Of a stretch of 64,000 nucleotides of DNA, positions 48,201 to 53,163 are shown piece by piece. The DNA is from Calamus simplicifolius (lineage: Eukaryota > Streptophyta > Magnoliopsida > Arecales > Arecaceae), in assembly GCA_900491605.1 (NCBI GenBank), contig UESW01004374.1, positions 255,989 through 319,988 of the forward strand. Reading direction: 5' to 3'. Under the pieces are notes generated by a model that had not been told where the DNA came from, did not search any database, and saw only the letters and a program-made list of their open reading frames with translations. The translations under genes and the position numbers were made by a program. The stretch's first letter is position 1; every line of letters starts with the position of its first letter.

Positions 48201-50951
48201 GTATTCCAGTCATCGAGGTGTCTGTATAGCCAGAACAGCCTATATATGCATATCAAGCAGATATTTGTAACACAAGCAGACAACGTAAGTTCCAGGTTGT
48301 GTCTCAGCTAATCTAATGCATCCTCCCCTCATCCTAGACTTAACCTTCTTATTCTCCTTCCACTCAACACTCCTCTGCTTCCTCCTCCTTCGCCACTCCT
48401 CATTTGCCACATCTTATCTACTTTCCCTCTCCTTCGCCATTTTCTGCACGAGCACCACTCAGGCACCCACATAACAGTCACTTTTTAAAATTTTGATTTC
48501 AACTACGAAGATCTTGCTTGACTATAACTTTATATCAACAATTTGATTCAATCACATAAATATCTCCAAAAGCTCCATCACATGAATAACAAAAGCAACA
48601 AGGATTATATGGGGGAAAAGAGGCAATCCAAACCTTTATCTAAAGTAAAAGTTGACATATATCATACCCCTCTTGGTGGTGCATCATACCCCACTGGTAG
48701 TGTGATCAGACATTTTTCTCTTAGAGAGAGAGAGAGAGAGAGAGAGAAATTTCCAACTGGGATAATAGGAGGTGTTACTGTTATGAAAACAATTTTGCAG
48801 AATAGCAAATAAATTACATGGGCTGCATGAGTCCCTGCAATCATGAGGCCCTAACTGAGGCTTAGGGTTAGTAAGGTAGACAGATTTCAACAGAGAGACC
48901 AATTTTAGATTCCCTATGTCTGGGCAATTTCAGACAGTTTTGGCTAGAGTAGGTATTCAATGTCATTTTCATGTCATTTCTTATTCATTTGAATATAATT
49001 GGATTTTTAGCATCATTTGCAGTCATTTCTTGATTCTTCTTTCGGTTACATTAAAATGGGTAACTTACTAGGCGATAAATCAAGGAAATTTGACTTTTCA
49101 AGATTAAGCTCAGTCTTCTTGCAAGATTTGAGAAAATTATATGCATTTTTATATTTCCTTAATTCCTTCCAAAATTGAAGATTAGGTTAACTTTTTTTGT
49201 CCTTGACCTAACAGATTTATGGGCGTTTTAAAAGATCTTGACTGGAATTTTACTGAGTAAATAAAACTCAAACTCCATGCTAAGCAAATTTTCAAAATTA
49301 ACGTTCAAATCTCATCAACATTTAGAATGCCATTAAACATACAGAGATATTTATAACTCAAAATTGATGTAGAATATATTTATATTCTTATCACTTGATA
49401 TTTTTTATTTCTGACCAGAACCAGCACATGACAATTTTTATTGTCAAGCCATCCTTTAATTTTAAAGCACAATTAGCAAAATTATTGAAACCAAGACCAT
49501 TTTGATTGGTTGAAACCCATTGTTTGAGTCTTAGAAAAGGCAGTATTGGCAGTGAGTGGATCATGGAAGTGGACAGGTGGATGTTGATGGTTGAGTGAAA
49601 GATCATTGTAGATCAGGGAAAGGACAATTTTTCCAAAGGATGGAATGGCAGAACCATGTTTTTGACGTTACTCATACAAAATAATTATTTTGGTGCTGAT
49701 CAAATAACAATAACCATAGTGATCTGCAATCCCCTAAGGACAAAAATACGTATGCAAATCTTCATGCCTGAAGGACTGCATGCCCTCTTAGAATCAGAGG
49801 CCAAAGTCACAAGCACAAAACCTTTTAACTTATATACACATAAGACATGTATGTGTATACATGCATACTTTTATACCCGCAATGCAAACATACATATATA
49901 TGTGTACATGTGTTTGTATGTGCATGTAGGCATGCATATGTATCACGTAGATCTAAAAAGATTCACATATCTTTGTTCATATAGCATCATAAATGTATTT
50001 ATCACTTATGTTAGTAATCATACAAACACTGAATGAAGATCATGCTAGTGGAGAACATTCTAAACATGAATTGTTATAATGCATATGCAAATATATTTTA
50101 AAGCAAAGACAACTTAACAGATCTCCTCCAGTCTAGCACATTATATTATTGCCTAATAAAAGCATGTCATATTGCAATCAGTTGCATTCGGAGAAATTGT
50201 GCTTAAGGCATTTAAAATGGCAACATTGTAAATTAGGAAAAGTATAGGCCATTGGAAGTGTCAATGAGCACCGTGCTCCCTACTGAAAACAGATAAAGGT
50301 GAAACAAGAAAACCAAACTCAGACTTCAATTTTCTTCTATCAGAGGAATACAAAGATCAAATGTGGCACTGTAATACATGCTCAAATAAATGAGACTCTA
50401 CAACTGCATCATTCTTACACGACAGATATACCCCCTCCTACATCATCATTTTCTTTCTTCCTTACACCGCAGATATATAATAACAAATTTATCCTAAGCT
50501 TCCGAAGTTTATGTTCTTTCAGAAAATAAAAACCGAGATAAATACCATCCTTCTTTTTCATGAAGAAAAAAAAAATCAAAACTCCACCAAAGAATTACAA
50601 CTATAATCTTTTATTATTTTTTTTTTTTTTATGGTCCAGAAATCGCGAGCTCACCTGGCGCTGCGACAAGGGGGAGTCGGAGGAGTAGAGGAGGGCCGGC
50701 GGCGAAGCACCGCTGGGCACAACGCAGACGGCACGGACGAGAAGGTTGCGGTAGTCCGGCGGGTCGTCTCGCCGGAGAAGGTATCCAGAGCCGCCGCAGC
50801 CGAGGCAGCGCCGCCCGCGGCACCGACATTGGGACGGGGACGGCGGCGTATGGGGAAGCAGGGAGACGATGGCGTCCTCCAGCGACCGGGCACGGCTTCC
50901 GAACGCCCGCCGGAGGGCCTCCGGGACTCGGCGCCTCCTTCTCCTCGCCAT
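1870..50951 (-). CDS. TERT: telomerase reverse transcriptase, whole gene (12 exons)
   Basis: TERT is the catalytic subunit of telomerase. In the nucleus it copies the telomerase RNA template onto chromosome ends. Exons, in coding order, are 50655-50951, 43473-43550, 42555-42619, 42286-42466, 30485-31647, 16752-16877, 14398-14536, 9466-9604, 5423-6733, 4152-4833, 3752-4024 and 1870-2143. They total about 4.73 kb, near 1575 codons, longer than rice TERT mainly because of a long linker in exon 5. Seen in sequence: TEN domain, basic NLS-like KRRRDD, QFP and T motifs, RT motifs 1, 2, A (VVADVLKAFDSID), B' (GISQGSLLSSLLC), C (RFIDDILF), D and E, and the C-terminal extension ending SSAFWKVKF. Most junctions are GT-AG and phase-consistent. 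Oddities: at least four single-base losses in A/T runs break the frame (exons 3, 4, 9, 10), with less certain ones in exons 5 and 9. The family call is secure; whether the gene is functional is not. Confidence 0.95.
2144..3751 (-). other. TERT intron 11 (1.6 kb)
   Basis: GT-AG intron between exons 11 and 12. It contains an A-run just upstream of the acceptor (polypyrimidine tract on the coding strand) and a tRNA-like SINE candidate near 2885-2995. Nothing else was recognised. Confidence 0.8.
2885..2995 (+). repeat. tRNA-like SINE head candidate
   Basis: The sequence TTAGCTCAGTTGGTTGAC matches a pol III A box of tRNA genes. Some 40 nt on, GAGAGCGGTCCACCCCGG stands where a degenerate B box could be. 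It does not fold into a full tRNA, so a tRNA-derived SINE inside intron 11 is more likely than a gene. No clear poly(A) or target duplication was identified. Confidence 0.4.
3752..4024 (-). CDS. TERT: TERT exon 11 (C-terminal extension)
   Basis: A 273-nt exon between acceptor attatag|GTATTG and donor TTTCTG|gtatag. It encodes YCNATINSTITV, then KCHPILYDSNINSPAIVRLN, and AYQAFLLGAMKFHCYV. This is the thumb/C-terminal extension of TERT that helps hold the RNA-DNA duplex. No frame break; phases fit exons 10 and 12 (TG|C). Intron 10 on its 5' side is only 127 nt. Confidence 0.94.
4152..4833 (-). CDS. TERT: TERT exon 10 (RT motifs B', C, D, E)
   Basis: A 682-nt exon after acceptor aattttag|GGGACA with donor CACAAG|gtaaat. 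It continues exon 9 as DQ|GTYKRIKKKDLFDLL. A one-base loss in the run at 4744-4747 interrupts LQVGQNF(Y)LQKSGISQG. After it come motif B' GISQGSLLSSLLCSFYYG, motif C LLLRFIDDILFIST (two catalytic Asp), motif D RRGFRDYNCCMNDKKFGLNF, and motif E ISFLPWSGLLLNCRTLEIQV. All catalytic residues are present. With the base restored the exon length fits the flanking phases exactly (AG|G = Arg). Confidence 0.93.
4834..5422 (-). other. TERT intron 9
   Basis: A 589-nt GT-AG intron between the exon carrying RT motif A and the exon carrying motifs B' to E. The donor is GATCAG|gtatttttttt and the acceptor ggataattttag. It was placed there because DQ|GTYKRI matches the rice protein across the junction. No repeat recognised. 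Confidence 0.8.
5423..6733 (-). CDS. TERT: TERT exon 9 (QFP, T, RT motifs 1, 2, A)
   Basis: The largest exon, about 437 codons, with donor GATCAG|gtattt. The 5' end is tentative: cag|GTGAG at 6733 or gag|AAAAGG at 6728. A reading-frame change near 6680-6682 or 6725-6728 is needed to join the upstream residues. From 6663 the frame is open for 363 codons: VVSFVWAVVRSIVPP (QFP region); NFYVTERESRKNDVFYYPKA (T motif); VRYLPKEISVRPLANL (motifs 1 and 2); then GSSVFDYNDVY; and VVADVLKAFDSID (motif A with the first catalytic Asp). The frame breaks at 5589-5593: five A where six are needed to read IKNDEYILRKHARVVC. The exon then ends SYSILIDQ. There is an extra segment between motif 2 and GSSVFDY compared with Arabidopsis. 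Confidence 0.92.
6734..9465 (-). other. TERT intron 8
   Basis: A 2.7-kb intron between exons 8 and 9. It includes an (ACCAAA)n-like stretch at 8183-8218 and a (GA)n microsatellite at about 9183-9214. I see no coding sequence beyond chance open frames. Confidence 0.7.
9183..9214. repeat. (GA)n microsatellite
   Basis: About 16 uninterrupted GA dinucleotides inside TERT intron 8. Likely polymorphic in length. Confidence 0.9.
9466..9604 (-). CDS. TERT: TERT exon 8
   Basis: A 139-nt exon between acceptor gaccag|GTATCA and donor TCTAAG|gtttgc. It encodes YHSLLSSLKALIRNARKCQH then KKLLLKHCPITTF, the family block CLYHSLLKxLKxLIRxxxxxxxxxLLxKHCP in the telomerase RNA-binding region. It ends in phase 0 after RSASK. 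No frame break. Confidence 0.9.
9960..10200 (+). repeat. dispersed intronic repeat, copy A
   Basis: It shares an ordered set of words with 15420-15610: AGAGATTCTG(A/G)AACTA, then CTTTTGAA(A/G)TTCAAATA, then AACACTAAAGC or ATACTAAAGC, then a T-rich run followed by AAAAGCATCCCAAG. A third copy lies inverted near 43030-43280. All three are in TERT introns. Family unknown; no terminal repeats seen. Confidence 0.6.
13441..13960 (+). repeat. repeat with a long (TTTC)n-type pyrimidine core
   Basis: A core of almost pure pyrimidine on the plus strand (about 13570-13850, including TTTA x5 near 13629) is flanked by degenerate 'TCCCATCCC' sequence: CCCATTGCCTTGCCTCATCC to the left and CCCACCCCATCCTAATCCC to the right. 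A similar layout, inverted with a purine core, lies at 40610-40985. The open frames across the core are low-complexity artefacts. Confidence 0.6.
14398..14536 (-). CDS. TERT: TERT exon 7
   Basis: A 139-nt exon after gatcttcag with donor TGCTT|gtaagt. Joined to the last C of exon 6 it reads HILNRLKPNNSGAISLMNLI, then FGFHNEH and finally CDIKSKC plus TT. This is the conserved plant TERT block HILNxLKPNxSGAxxLMxxIFG. The TT joins the G of exon 8 to give KCLYHSLL, exactly the conserved CLYHSLL. No frame break in the exon. Confidence 0.9.
14537..16751 (-). other. TERT intron 6, candidate U12-type AT-AG intron
   Basis: A 2.2-kb intron between exons 6 and 7. On the coding strand it would start ATATCCTTTTATCC and end GATCTTCAG. 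ATATCCTT is the classical U12-type 5' splice site. The junction gives PRN-HILNRLKPN in frame, as relatives have. It also contains a dispersed repeat (15420-15720) and a stretch of GGGTTGGGT/AACCCAACCC words (14940-15750). A GT donor at 16731 is the alternative but leaves extra residues and a wrong phase. Confidence 0.6.
15420..15720 (+). repeat. dispersed intronic repeat, copy B
   Basis: A relative of 9960-10200: AGAGATTCTGGAACTA, CTTTTGAAGTTCAAATACG, AACACTAAAGCTTCAC, then a T run and AAAAAAGCATCCCAAGC follow in the same order. It lies in TERT intron 6. Confidence 0.6.
16752..16877 (-). CDS. TERT: TERT exon 6
   Basis: A 126-nt exon after acceptor gcttgcag. It reads LLLLDVASFIKSSSGHSNQE and ends FSYCSVFPRN plus one base (C). 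It matches the Arabidopsis stretch ending YSVIPPN before HIL. The 5' phase is inconsistent with exon 5 by one base, which I attribute to the indels in this region. At the 3' end there is no GT donor at the homology boundary. The intron would begin ATATCCTTTT, an exact U12-type 5' splice site (see findings). A GT donor further on, at 16731, would add residues not seen in relatives. Confidence 0.82.
18059..18122. repeat. 64-bp palindromic terminus of the copia element
   Basis: It begins TGTTAGTGTATGCCCTAGAT and ends with the reverse complement, ATCTAGGGCATACACTAACA, giving 22-bp arms around a 20-bp centre that repeats GGATTTAGGGCATACA. It starts TG and ends CA on both strands. It lies directly after the copia purine tract. 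Confidence 0.85.
18128..18919 (-). pseudogene. copia RNase H domain and polyprotein C-terminus
   Basis: Reads MEESKKGFLPVSYGIHLSKD, RPDVSYALSITSRYQANPGE, then YTDSSFQSDKDDYKSQSGYV and TTEAEYIVASDASKEAVWIK, with the catalytic D and E of copia RNase H visible. The frame stops after SKHVLRDTM at 18287. In the next frame it continues with IREIIGRNDVKIERVP and NVADPLTKALPQQKH to about 18130, so one base appears missing near 18295. Confidence 0.88.
18920..19570 (-). pseudogene. copia reverse transcriptase domain
   Basis: Contains GVDFDETFSPVAMLKSIRIL, QMDVKTAFLNGDLVEDVYMT, KQAFRSWNIRFDETIKK and the active-site LYVDDILLIGNN, then GIKIYRDR. Around 18923-18969 two one-base losses (TTTT to TTT and GG to G) break the link to RNase H. 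Complete in motifs, not in frame. Confidence 0.9.
19571..20295 (-). pseudogene. copia integrase C-terminal part and IN-RT linker
   Basis: MVRSMMSLANLSKMFWGYAL, TPYEIWCGKKPTLSHLRIWG and SDKLGARSNKCNFVGYPKET are the usual copia integrase tail. The linker (HQLRRSSRTHHIPERYGFL, KRWLEAMKSEMDSMYDNQVW) leads into the RT. Frame changes occur near 19887 and 19966-20102. Confidence 0.87.
20298..21290 (-). pseudogene. copia protease and integrase
   Basis: The protease-like WVLDTGCGSHICINI (near 21210) is followed by NCYYVPNITKNIISVSCLVN, the GAG-pre-integrase FLWHCRLGHVNETRLTKLHK and CESCLRGKMTKSSF (His/Cys zinc site). The integrase core is HSDVCGPINIQAIGGFSYFI then TFIDDHSRYGYVYLM. An early stop follows the protease motif, and the frame breaks again near 20460. 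Confidence 0.87.
21291..22081 (-). pseudogene. copia gag with zinc knuckle
   Basis: Starts MSVNINLRNILESNKLTGLN at 22081, then WLRNVRIVLRSEKILFVLDE. After a frame change near 21945 it reads DMATCLMLASMSPDLQKQHE, GAQSRYERFQTSKELFQCKM and HVLKMINLIEKLARLGFVMD. A CCHC knuckle, CHFCGKEGHWKRNC, is present near 21307-21350, one frame over from the upstream open frame (a one-base loss in an A run just before it). Confidence 0.87.
22116..23612. other. AT-rich stretch, possible copia leader
   Basis: No gene. The words CCTTGACCTTGGCTTTGGCA and TCGACCTCGGCTTTGGCACG recur near 22270 and 22510, so the stretch contains short internal repeats. It lies between copia gag and the foldback and may be the element's untranslated leader. 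That is inference. Confidence 0.4.
24035..24170. repeat. short tandem array in foldback left arm
   Basis: About five to six copies of a unit of roughly 20-25 bp (CATCTTCATGGTAAGAAACTC) of varying spacing. The mirror array is at about 24355-24500. Confidence 0.8.
24355..24500. repeat. short tandem array in foldback right arm
   Basis: The inverted counterpart of 24035-24170: GAGTTTCTTACCATGAAGAT repeated, with variants (ACAATGAAG, ATAATGATG) not present in the left arm. Confidence 0.8.
26650..27290. repeat. CT-rich low-complexity stretch
   Basis: Repeated CTCTCTCC and CCCTCTATGG words on the plus strand give overlapping Ser/Leu/Pro open frames that are not genes. It lies within TERT intron 5. 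Confidence 0.7.
30485..31647 (-). CDS. TERT: TERT exon 5 (long basic linker, NLS-like)
   Basis: A long open exon, about 388 codons, with acceptor aaccag|AACACT (alternative 12 nt upstream, 31659) and donor CTGACAAG|gttagc. It encodes the poorly conserved linker between the TEN domain and the RNA-binding domain. Seen: FEMLQPSLRPTLKRRRDD (a basic NLS-like stretch at the place where Arabidopsis TERT has KRKRDD), many His/Ser/Lys residues, and HGRLFSWQRHKKRKDSC. Near 30567-30575 the frame changes: the open frame stops just after IPTNLQNRFTSR. Another frame then continues with DELLSKYVGSFKNQLRLHNH up to the donor. Two one-base losses in the TTT/AAAA runs would explain this. The phase to exon 6 also does not match as it stands. 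Confidence 0.8.
32851..33417 (+). repeat. possible solo LTR
   Basis: It starts TGTCGGATTCGTAATTTCGG and has a TATA-like CTCCTATATATTGTAAACCC followed by TTTATTGGCAGATTATTATTG. It continues with GAACTTATCAAGTTAATTC and ends near GAGAGAACCCCACA. This is the usual layout of a plant LTR (promoter, then an AT-rich leader), but no partner LTR or target duplication was identified. Confidence 0.3.
35060..35675 (+). pseudogene. captured ARID-domain gene fragment, left arm (deleted)
   Basis: The plus-strand counterpart of the right-arm fragment, more decayed. It has the DDLHGNEVPILMNQMENDSE segment, then KEEQAAFMKELENFF. A deletion of about 70 nt follows, removing the ARID segment MEFKPPRFFGKELNCLKLW. 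It resumes at AVTKLGGYDRVSSCKLWRQV and, after a frame change, CTTVSWSFRCYYEKALLEYE and KHKIRTGELQIAMPDFMEAE. Introns expected in such a gene are not evident, which may mean a processed (RNA-derived) capture. Confidence 0.75.
38830..39486 (-). pseudogene. captured ARID-domain gene fragment, right arm
   Basis: An open frame of 197 codons (start 39486): MPYYEKFSRNSAEAPISMKQ, then acidic linker, YDSWTKEEQAAFMKELENFF, RERSMEFKPPRFFGKELNCL, KLWRAVTKLSGYDRVSSCKL and WHQVGESFKPPKT. This is the AT-rich interaction domain (ARID) of plant ARID5-like DNA-binding proteins of chromatin complexes. The frame is lost after PPKT, where the expected CTTVSWSFR is degraded. Beyond it CYYEKALLEYE remains to about 38860. 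It is a fragment without promoter or full length and is unlikely to act as a gene. Confidence 0.8.
40610..40985 (-). repeat. repeat with a (GAAA)n-type purine core
   Basis: The inverted relative of 13441-13960. A purine core at about 40737-40880 is flanked by GTCCCGACCATCCCTTCCCATTCC on one side (shown here only as a pattern of TCCC words) and GGGATGGCCATCAAG plus CTCCCATCCCATAAG on the other. Confidence 0.55.
42286..42466 (-). CDS. TERT: TERT exon 4 (frame break; 3' end uncertain)
   Basis: The exon starts after ttttgcag and reads IGNALMLFVLQFSSIFVPIA. After NK the expected family sequence (NHYQITGTPFN) continues one frame over. The run at 42400-42403 is one base short of what the family alignment needs. 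The protein then reads ILQSPELFHTP. The 3' end is not settled. ACG|gtaatc at 42286/42285 is the best-looking donor, but CAAA|gtccag near 42357 would also give a usable phase. Intron 3, between exons 3 and 4, is only 88 nt. Confidence 0.8.
42555..42619 (-). CDS. TERT: TERT exon 3 (contains one-base frame break)
   Basis: A 65-nt exon between acceptor ctgttag|CAAACT and donor CTAGA|gtaagt. It reads QTRFSPIGKFLCTRAWDLF, then hits TGA. One extra T in the four-base run (plus strand A run at 42562-42565) would give DLFLTR and join exon 4 (IGNALM) in phase 0, as in other plant TERTs (SSPISEL...SSSW..LL.R|VG). The length of 65, one short of a multiple of three, fits a single missing base. It could be an assembly error or a real mutation. 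Confidence 0.85.
42620..43472 (-). other. TERT intron 2
   Basis: An 853-nt GT-AG intron. It carries a third, inverted copy of the dispersed intronic repeat at about 43030-43280 and degenerate GTCCCATCCC words at 42960-43020. Confidence 0.75.
43030..43280 (-). repeat. dispersed intronic repeat, copy C (inverted)
   Basis: On the minus strand it reads, in order, a form of GGTTTTAGGATTGATCTCG, ACTTTTAAATTTCAAATATA, TTAAAATATTAAAACTTC and a T-rich run. These correspond to copies A and B at 9960 and 15420, more diverged. Confidence 0.45.
43473..43550 (-). CDS. TERT: TERT exon 2
   Basis: A short 78-nt exon of 26 codons, between acceptor ttcag|ATTGTC and donor GATAAG|gtatgt. It encodes IVRNAMELMMDKPQVTTNVL followed by CSNYDK, matching the plant TERT segment that follows the exon-1 block (REIVxRAxEM...NVLCxGY). 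Both ends are phase 0 and no frame break is present. The exon lies 7.1 kb downstream of exon 1. Confidence 0.9.
46745..48560. repeat. divergent tandem duplication, about 0.8 kb per copy
   Basis: Copy 1 (46745-47600) and copy 2 (47880-48560) share, in order: GCTACAATATAT(A/G)GATGC; AAGA(C/T)AAGAGG; ACAAATTCTACTTTCAGTTAG; CAAGTGTAGGAGC or CAACTGTAGGAGC followed by AAGCAGAGA; and TGCATCCTC. A CT-rich region then follows, with GCACCCACATA near the end. They are separated by about 280 nt containing the (AC)n stretch. Confidence 0.7.
47712..47746. repeat. (AC)n microsatellite
   Basis: About 16 AC/CA dinucleotides with small interruptions inside TERT intron 1. Confidence 0.85.
48724..48748. repeat. 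(GA)n microsatellite
   Basis: About 12 GA dinucleotides (AGAGAGAG) inside TERT intron 1. Confidence 0.85.
50655..50951 (-). CDS. TERT: TERT exon 1 (TEN domain start)
   Basis: This exon runs from the ATG at 50951 to a CAG|gtgagc donor, 99 codons with no frame break. The protein starts MARRRRRRVPEALRRAFGSR, has the Cys-rich QCRCRGRRCLGC segment, then DDPPDYRNLL. This is the order and spacing of the N-terminal (TEN) domain of plant TERTs, so the first ATG is taken as the start. The DNA is very GC-rich (CpG island-like), unlike every other exon. The exon ends PLSQRQ, phase 0, and joins exon 2 (IVRNAMEL) in frame. The TEN domain acts in telomere recruitment and repeat addition; that role is known from the family and not visible here. 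Confidence 0.93.
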
Positions 50952-51214
50952 TCTCTCAGAAGAAGGCAGAAGGCATGGATGGGTTGGATGTTAAAGGGGT
51001 TGAGAATCCGTCGTTCAAGACCTTTCTTTTAGATTACGAACTCTGGGCAAGGTTTTTCCCAAAATAAACCCAGGAAAGAAGCAAACCGCCTTGCCACGGC
51101 GTTTCCAGATCGCGCACGGCCAGTTTTACAAGATTTTGAACATGTGCCCTAAGAGTCCCGTTAATTGGCGCGCGCAGGCGAAAACAGAAAAAATAATAAT
51201 AATAATTTTATTTC
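50952..51214 (-). promoter_or_regulatory. TERT: TERT proximal promoter and 5' UTR region
   Basis: Only about 260 nt separate the TERT ATG from the repeat complex that starts near 51215. The segment is CpG-rich close to the gene and contains TTGGCGCG (51165-51172), close to an E2F site. No clear TATA box was seen, and no full telo box (AAACCCTAA) is present; only AAACCCA near 51066. Confidence 0.45.
51165..51172. promoter_or_regulatory. E2F-like site
   Basis: TTGGCGCG, within TTAATTGGCGCGCGCAGG, about 215 nt upstream of the TERT start codon. E2F factors drive S-phase genes in plants and bind TTTSSCGC-type sites, so the match is one base off the core. Suggestive only. Confidence 0.3.
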
Positions 51215-52790
51215 TCGCACGATCATGCTTCAATCATCGAGGAGGCTGATACACACTTACTGCACCATCTTCTTACTTTTCTATCATGCGTTAAAAGTGT
51301 TGACGCTAACTCACTTTTCTTGAGCACAAGAGAAACGGATGTCCTTCTCGCTAAACTCCTGTAAGAAAAGTTTCCAAAGATCGAATGTTTCGGTGGAGAC
51401 CCTCCGACGCTCAAATTAGTCACTCGGAACAAACGAGAACTGTCTAGCCACCAGGAAGCTAGACAATTGGGGCTTAACTAGCCGGAAGGAGCTACGAAAA
51501 CTAGAGTTCATGGATCATTACTTACAGCATGAGCGTATGTTTTTTATACATATTCGAAAATATCCCTTTCCATTTCCGAAGATTGTTGATTTCAAGGTAC
51601 TCCGTTCAATAACGGACAAAAGATGAGGCTAACAGTGACTGATCGTACTGTCGCCGTACATGCCGAAGGTGTCCTGCGTCACCTGCCAGTACGACCTCAC
51701 AGGTGTCTCGCATCGGTGGTTGTACGTGATGCGCGCCACCGCTGGATGTGACCATGCATAGTTGCGGGTAGGTGGTGAAACGTACGCTGTAACGGGGTAT
51801 GGCCATGCACAGTGACAGACATGTGATGGACCATACGGCGTTATGAGGAATGGCTGCACCCTGCTATGGATGTGCGGCGGATTACGTGAGTGTGCCAAGT
51901 GGCCCAGAGTGGGCCAGATCATGCATCAAACATTGTTCATGCAGCTCGAGACCGAGGGGGTCTCGGGGGTTGAGATACTGTTCATGAGGCCCGGGAGCTG
52001 TGGCTTGAAGCCGAGGGCGGAACTCGAGGCCAAGCACTGTTCATGCAGCCCGAGACAGAGGGGGTCTCGGGGGTTGAGATACTGTTCATGCAGCCCGAGA
52101 GCTGTGGCTTGAGGCCGAGGGCGGAACTCGAGGCCAAGCATTGTTCATGCAGCCCGAGAGCTGTGGCTTGAGGTTGAGGGTGGAACTCGAGGCCAAGCAC
52201 TGTTCATGCAGCCCGAGACCGAGGGGGTCTCAGGGGTTGAGATACTGTTCATGAGGCCCGGGAGCTGTGGCTTGAGGCCGAGGGCGGAACTCGAGGCCAA
52301 GCACTGTTCATGCAGCCCGAGACCGAGGGGGTCTCGGGGGTTGAGATACTGTTTATGAGGCCCGGGAGCTATGGCTTGAGGCAGAGGGCGGAACTCGAGG
52401 CCAAGCACTATTCATGCAGCTCGAGACCGAGAGGGTCTCGGGGGATGAGATACTGTTCATGAGGCCCGGAGCTGTGGCTTGAGGCTGAGGGCGGAACTCG
52501 AGGCCAAGCACTGTTCATGCAGCCCGAGACCGAGGGGTCTCGGGGGTTGAAATACTATTCATGAGGCCCGGGAGCTATGGCTTGAGGCCGAGGGCGGAAC
52601 TCAAGGCCAAGCATTGTTCATGCAGCCCGAGACCGAGGGGGTCTCGGGGGTTGAGATACTGTTCATGAGGCCCAGGAGCTATGACTCGAGGCCGACACCG
52701 AGAGGGGGGCTCAGGAGGCCGAGAGGGCCTCCGTTAGTCGCCGTTATCGTTTATTCTGACGACGCTGGATCAGCCATATCAGATGCCCCC
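51215..52790 (+). repeat. left LTR-like direct repeat
   Basis: It shares TGTTGACGCTAACTCACTTT, CTGTCTAGC, ATGAGGCTAACAGTGACTGATCG and the tandem array with the right copy at 57430-60581. The end is set at the point to which the right copy keeps homology (GGATCAGCCATATCAGATGC); the true LTR may extend further. Confidence 0.65.
51930..52680 (+). repeat. tandem array of a ~103-bp unit (left, ~7 copies)
   Basis: The unit is made of two related halves, each starting GTTCATG: one with CAGCCCGAGACCGAGGGGG, the other with AGGCCCGGGAGCTGTGGC. Then follows CCGAGGGCGGAACTCGAGGC. Each unit contains the hairpin CCCGAGACC-gaggg-GGTCTCGGG. Open frames on both strands across it are repeats, not genes. Confidence 0.9.
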
Positions 52791-53163
52791 TCACCCCTGA
52801 GGCAAAGCAGGCCCACCCCAGTGAGGCGAAAGGGGTGTCACCTCCCAAGTGGCTGATCCCCGCCCTTTGCGAACCACCCCCGGACACGTGTCTCTGGGCG
52901 CTGCAATGACTTTATGCGGGCGTCAAGTGGGGATGTGAAAGGGCAGCCACTACCATCCACCCGATCCGCGACGATCATCCTCGAAGCAAGGTTGATCCTT
53001 TGAAGTCCGTGCAGAAAATGGCTCTATCATTACCCATCATAACGATGACATCAGCGACGTCTCATCGCTGGCTGGAGGCGGATCGTACCACGCGCCAAGC
53101 AATCATCGAGGCAGCCCTGCCTATGGTGAGAGTCCACGTGGCTGATGAGACAAGGCGGGATAA

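Larger units (their letters stand above)
43551..50654 (-). other. TERT intron 1 (7.1 kb)
   Basis: Between exons 1 and 2. It contains a divergent tandem duplication (46745-47600 and 47880-48560), an (AC)n stretch at about 47712-47746 and a (GA)n stretch at about 48724-48748. The sequence is otherwise AT-rich (44100-46300, 48900-50600) with no recognisable gene. Confidence 0.7.

Noticed and set aside
50629..51032. Several open frames on both strands over TERT exon 1
   Set aside because: They are shadows of the GC-rich exon. Only the minus-strand frame from 50951 matches a known protein family.
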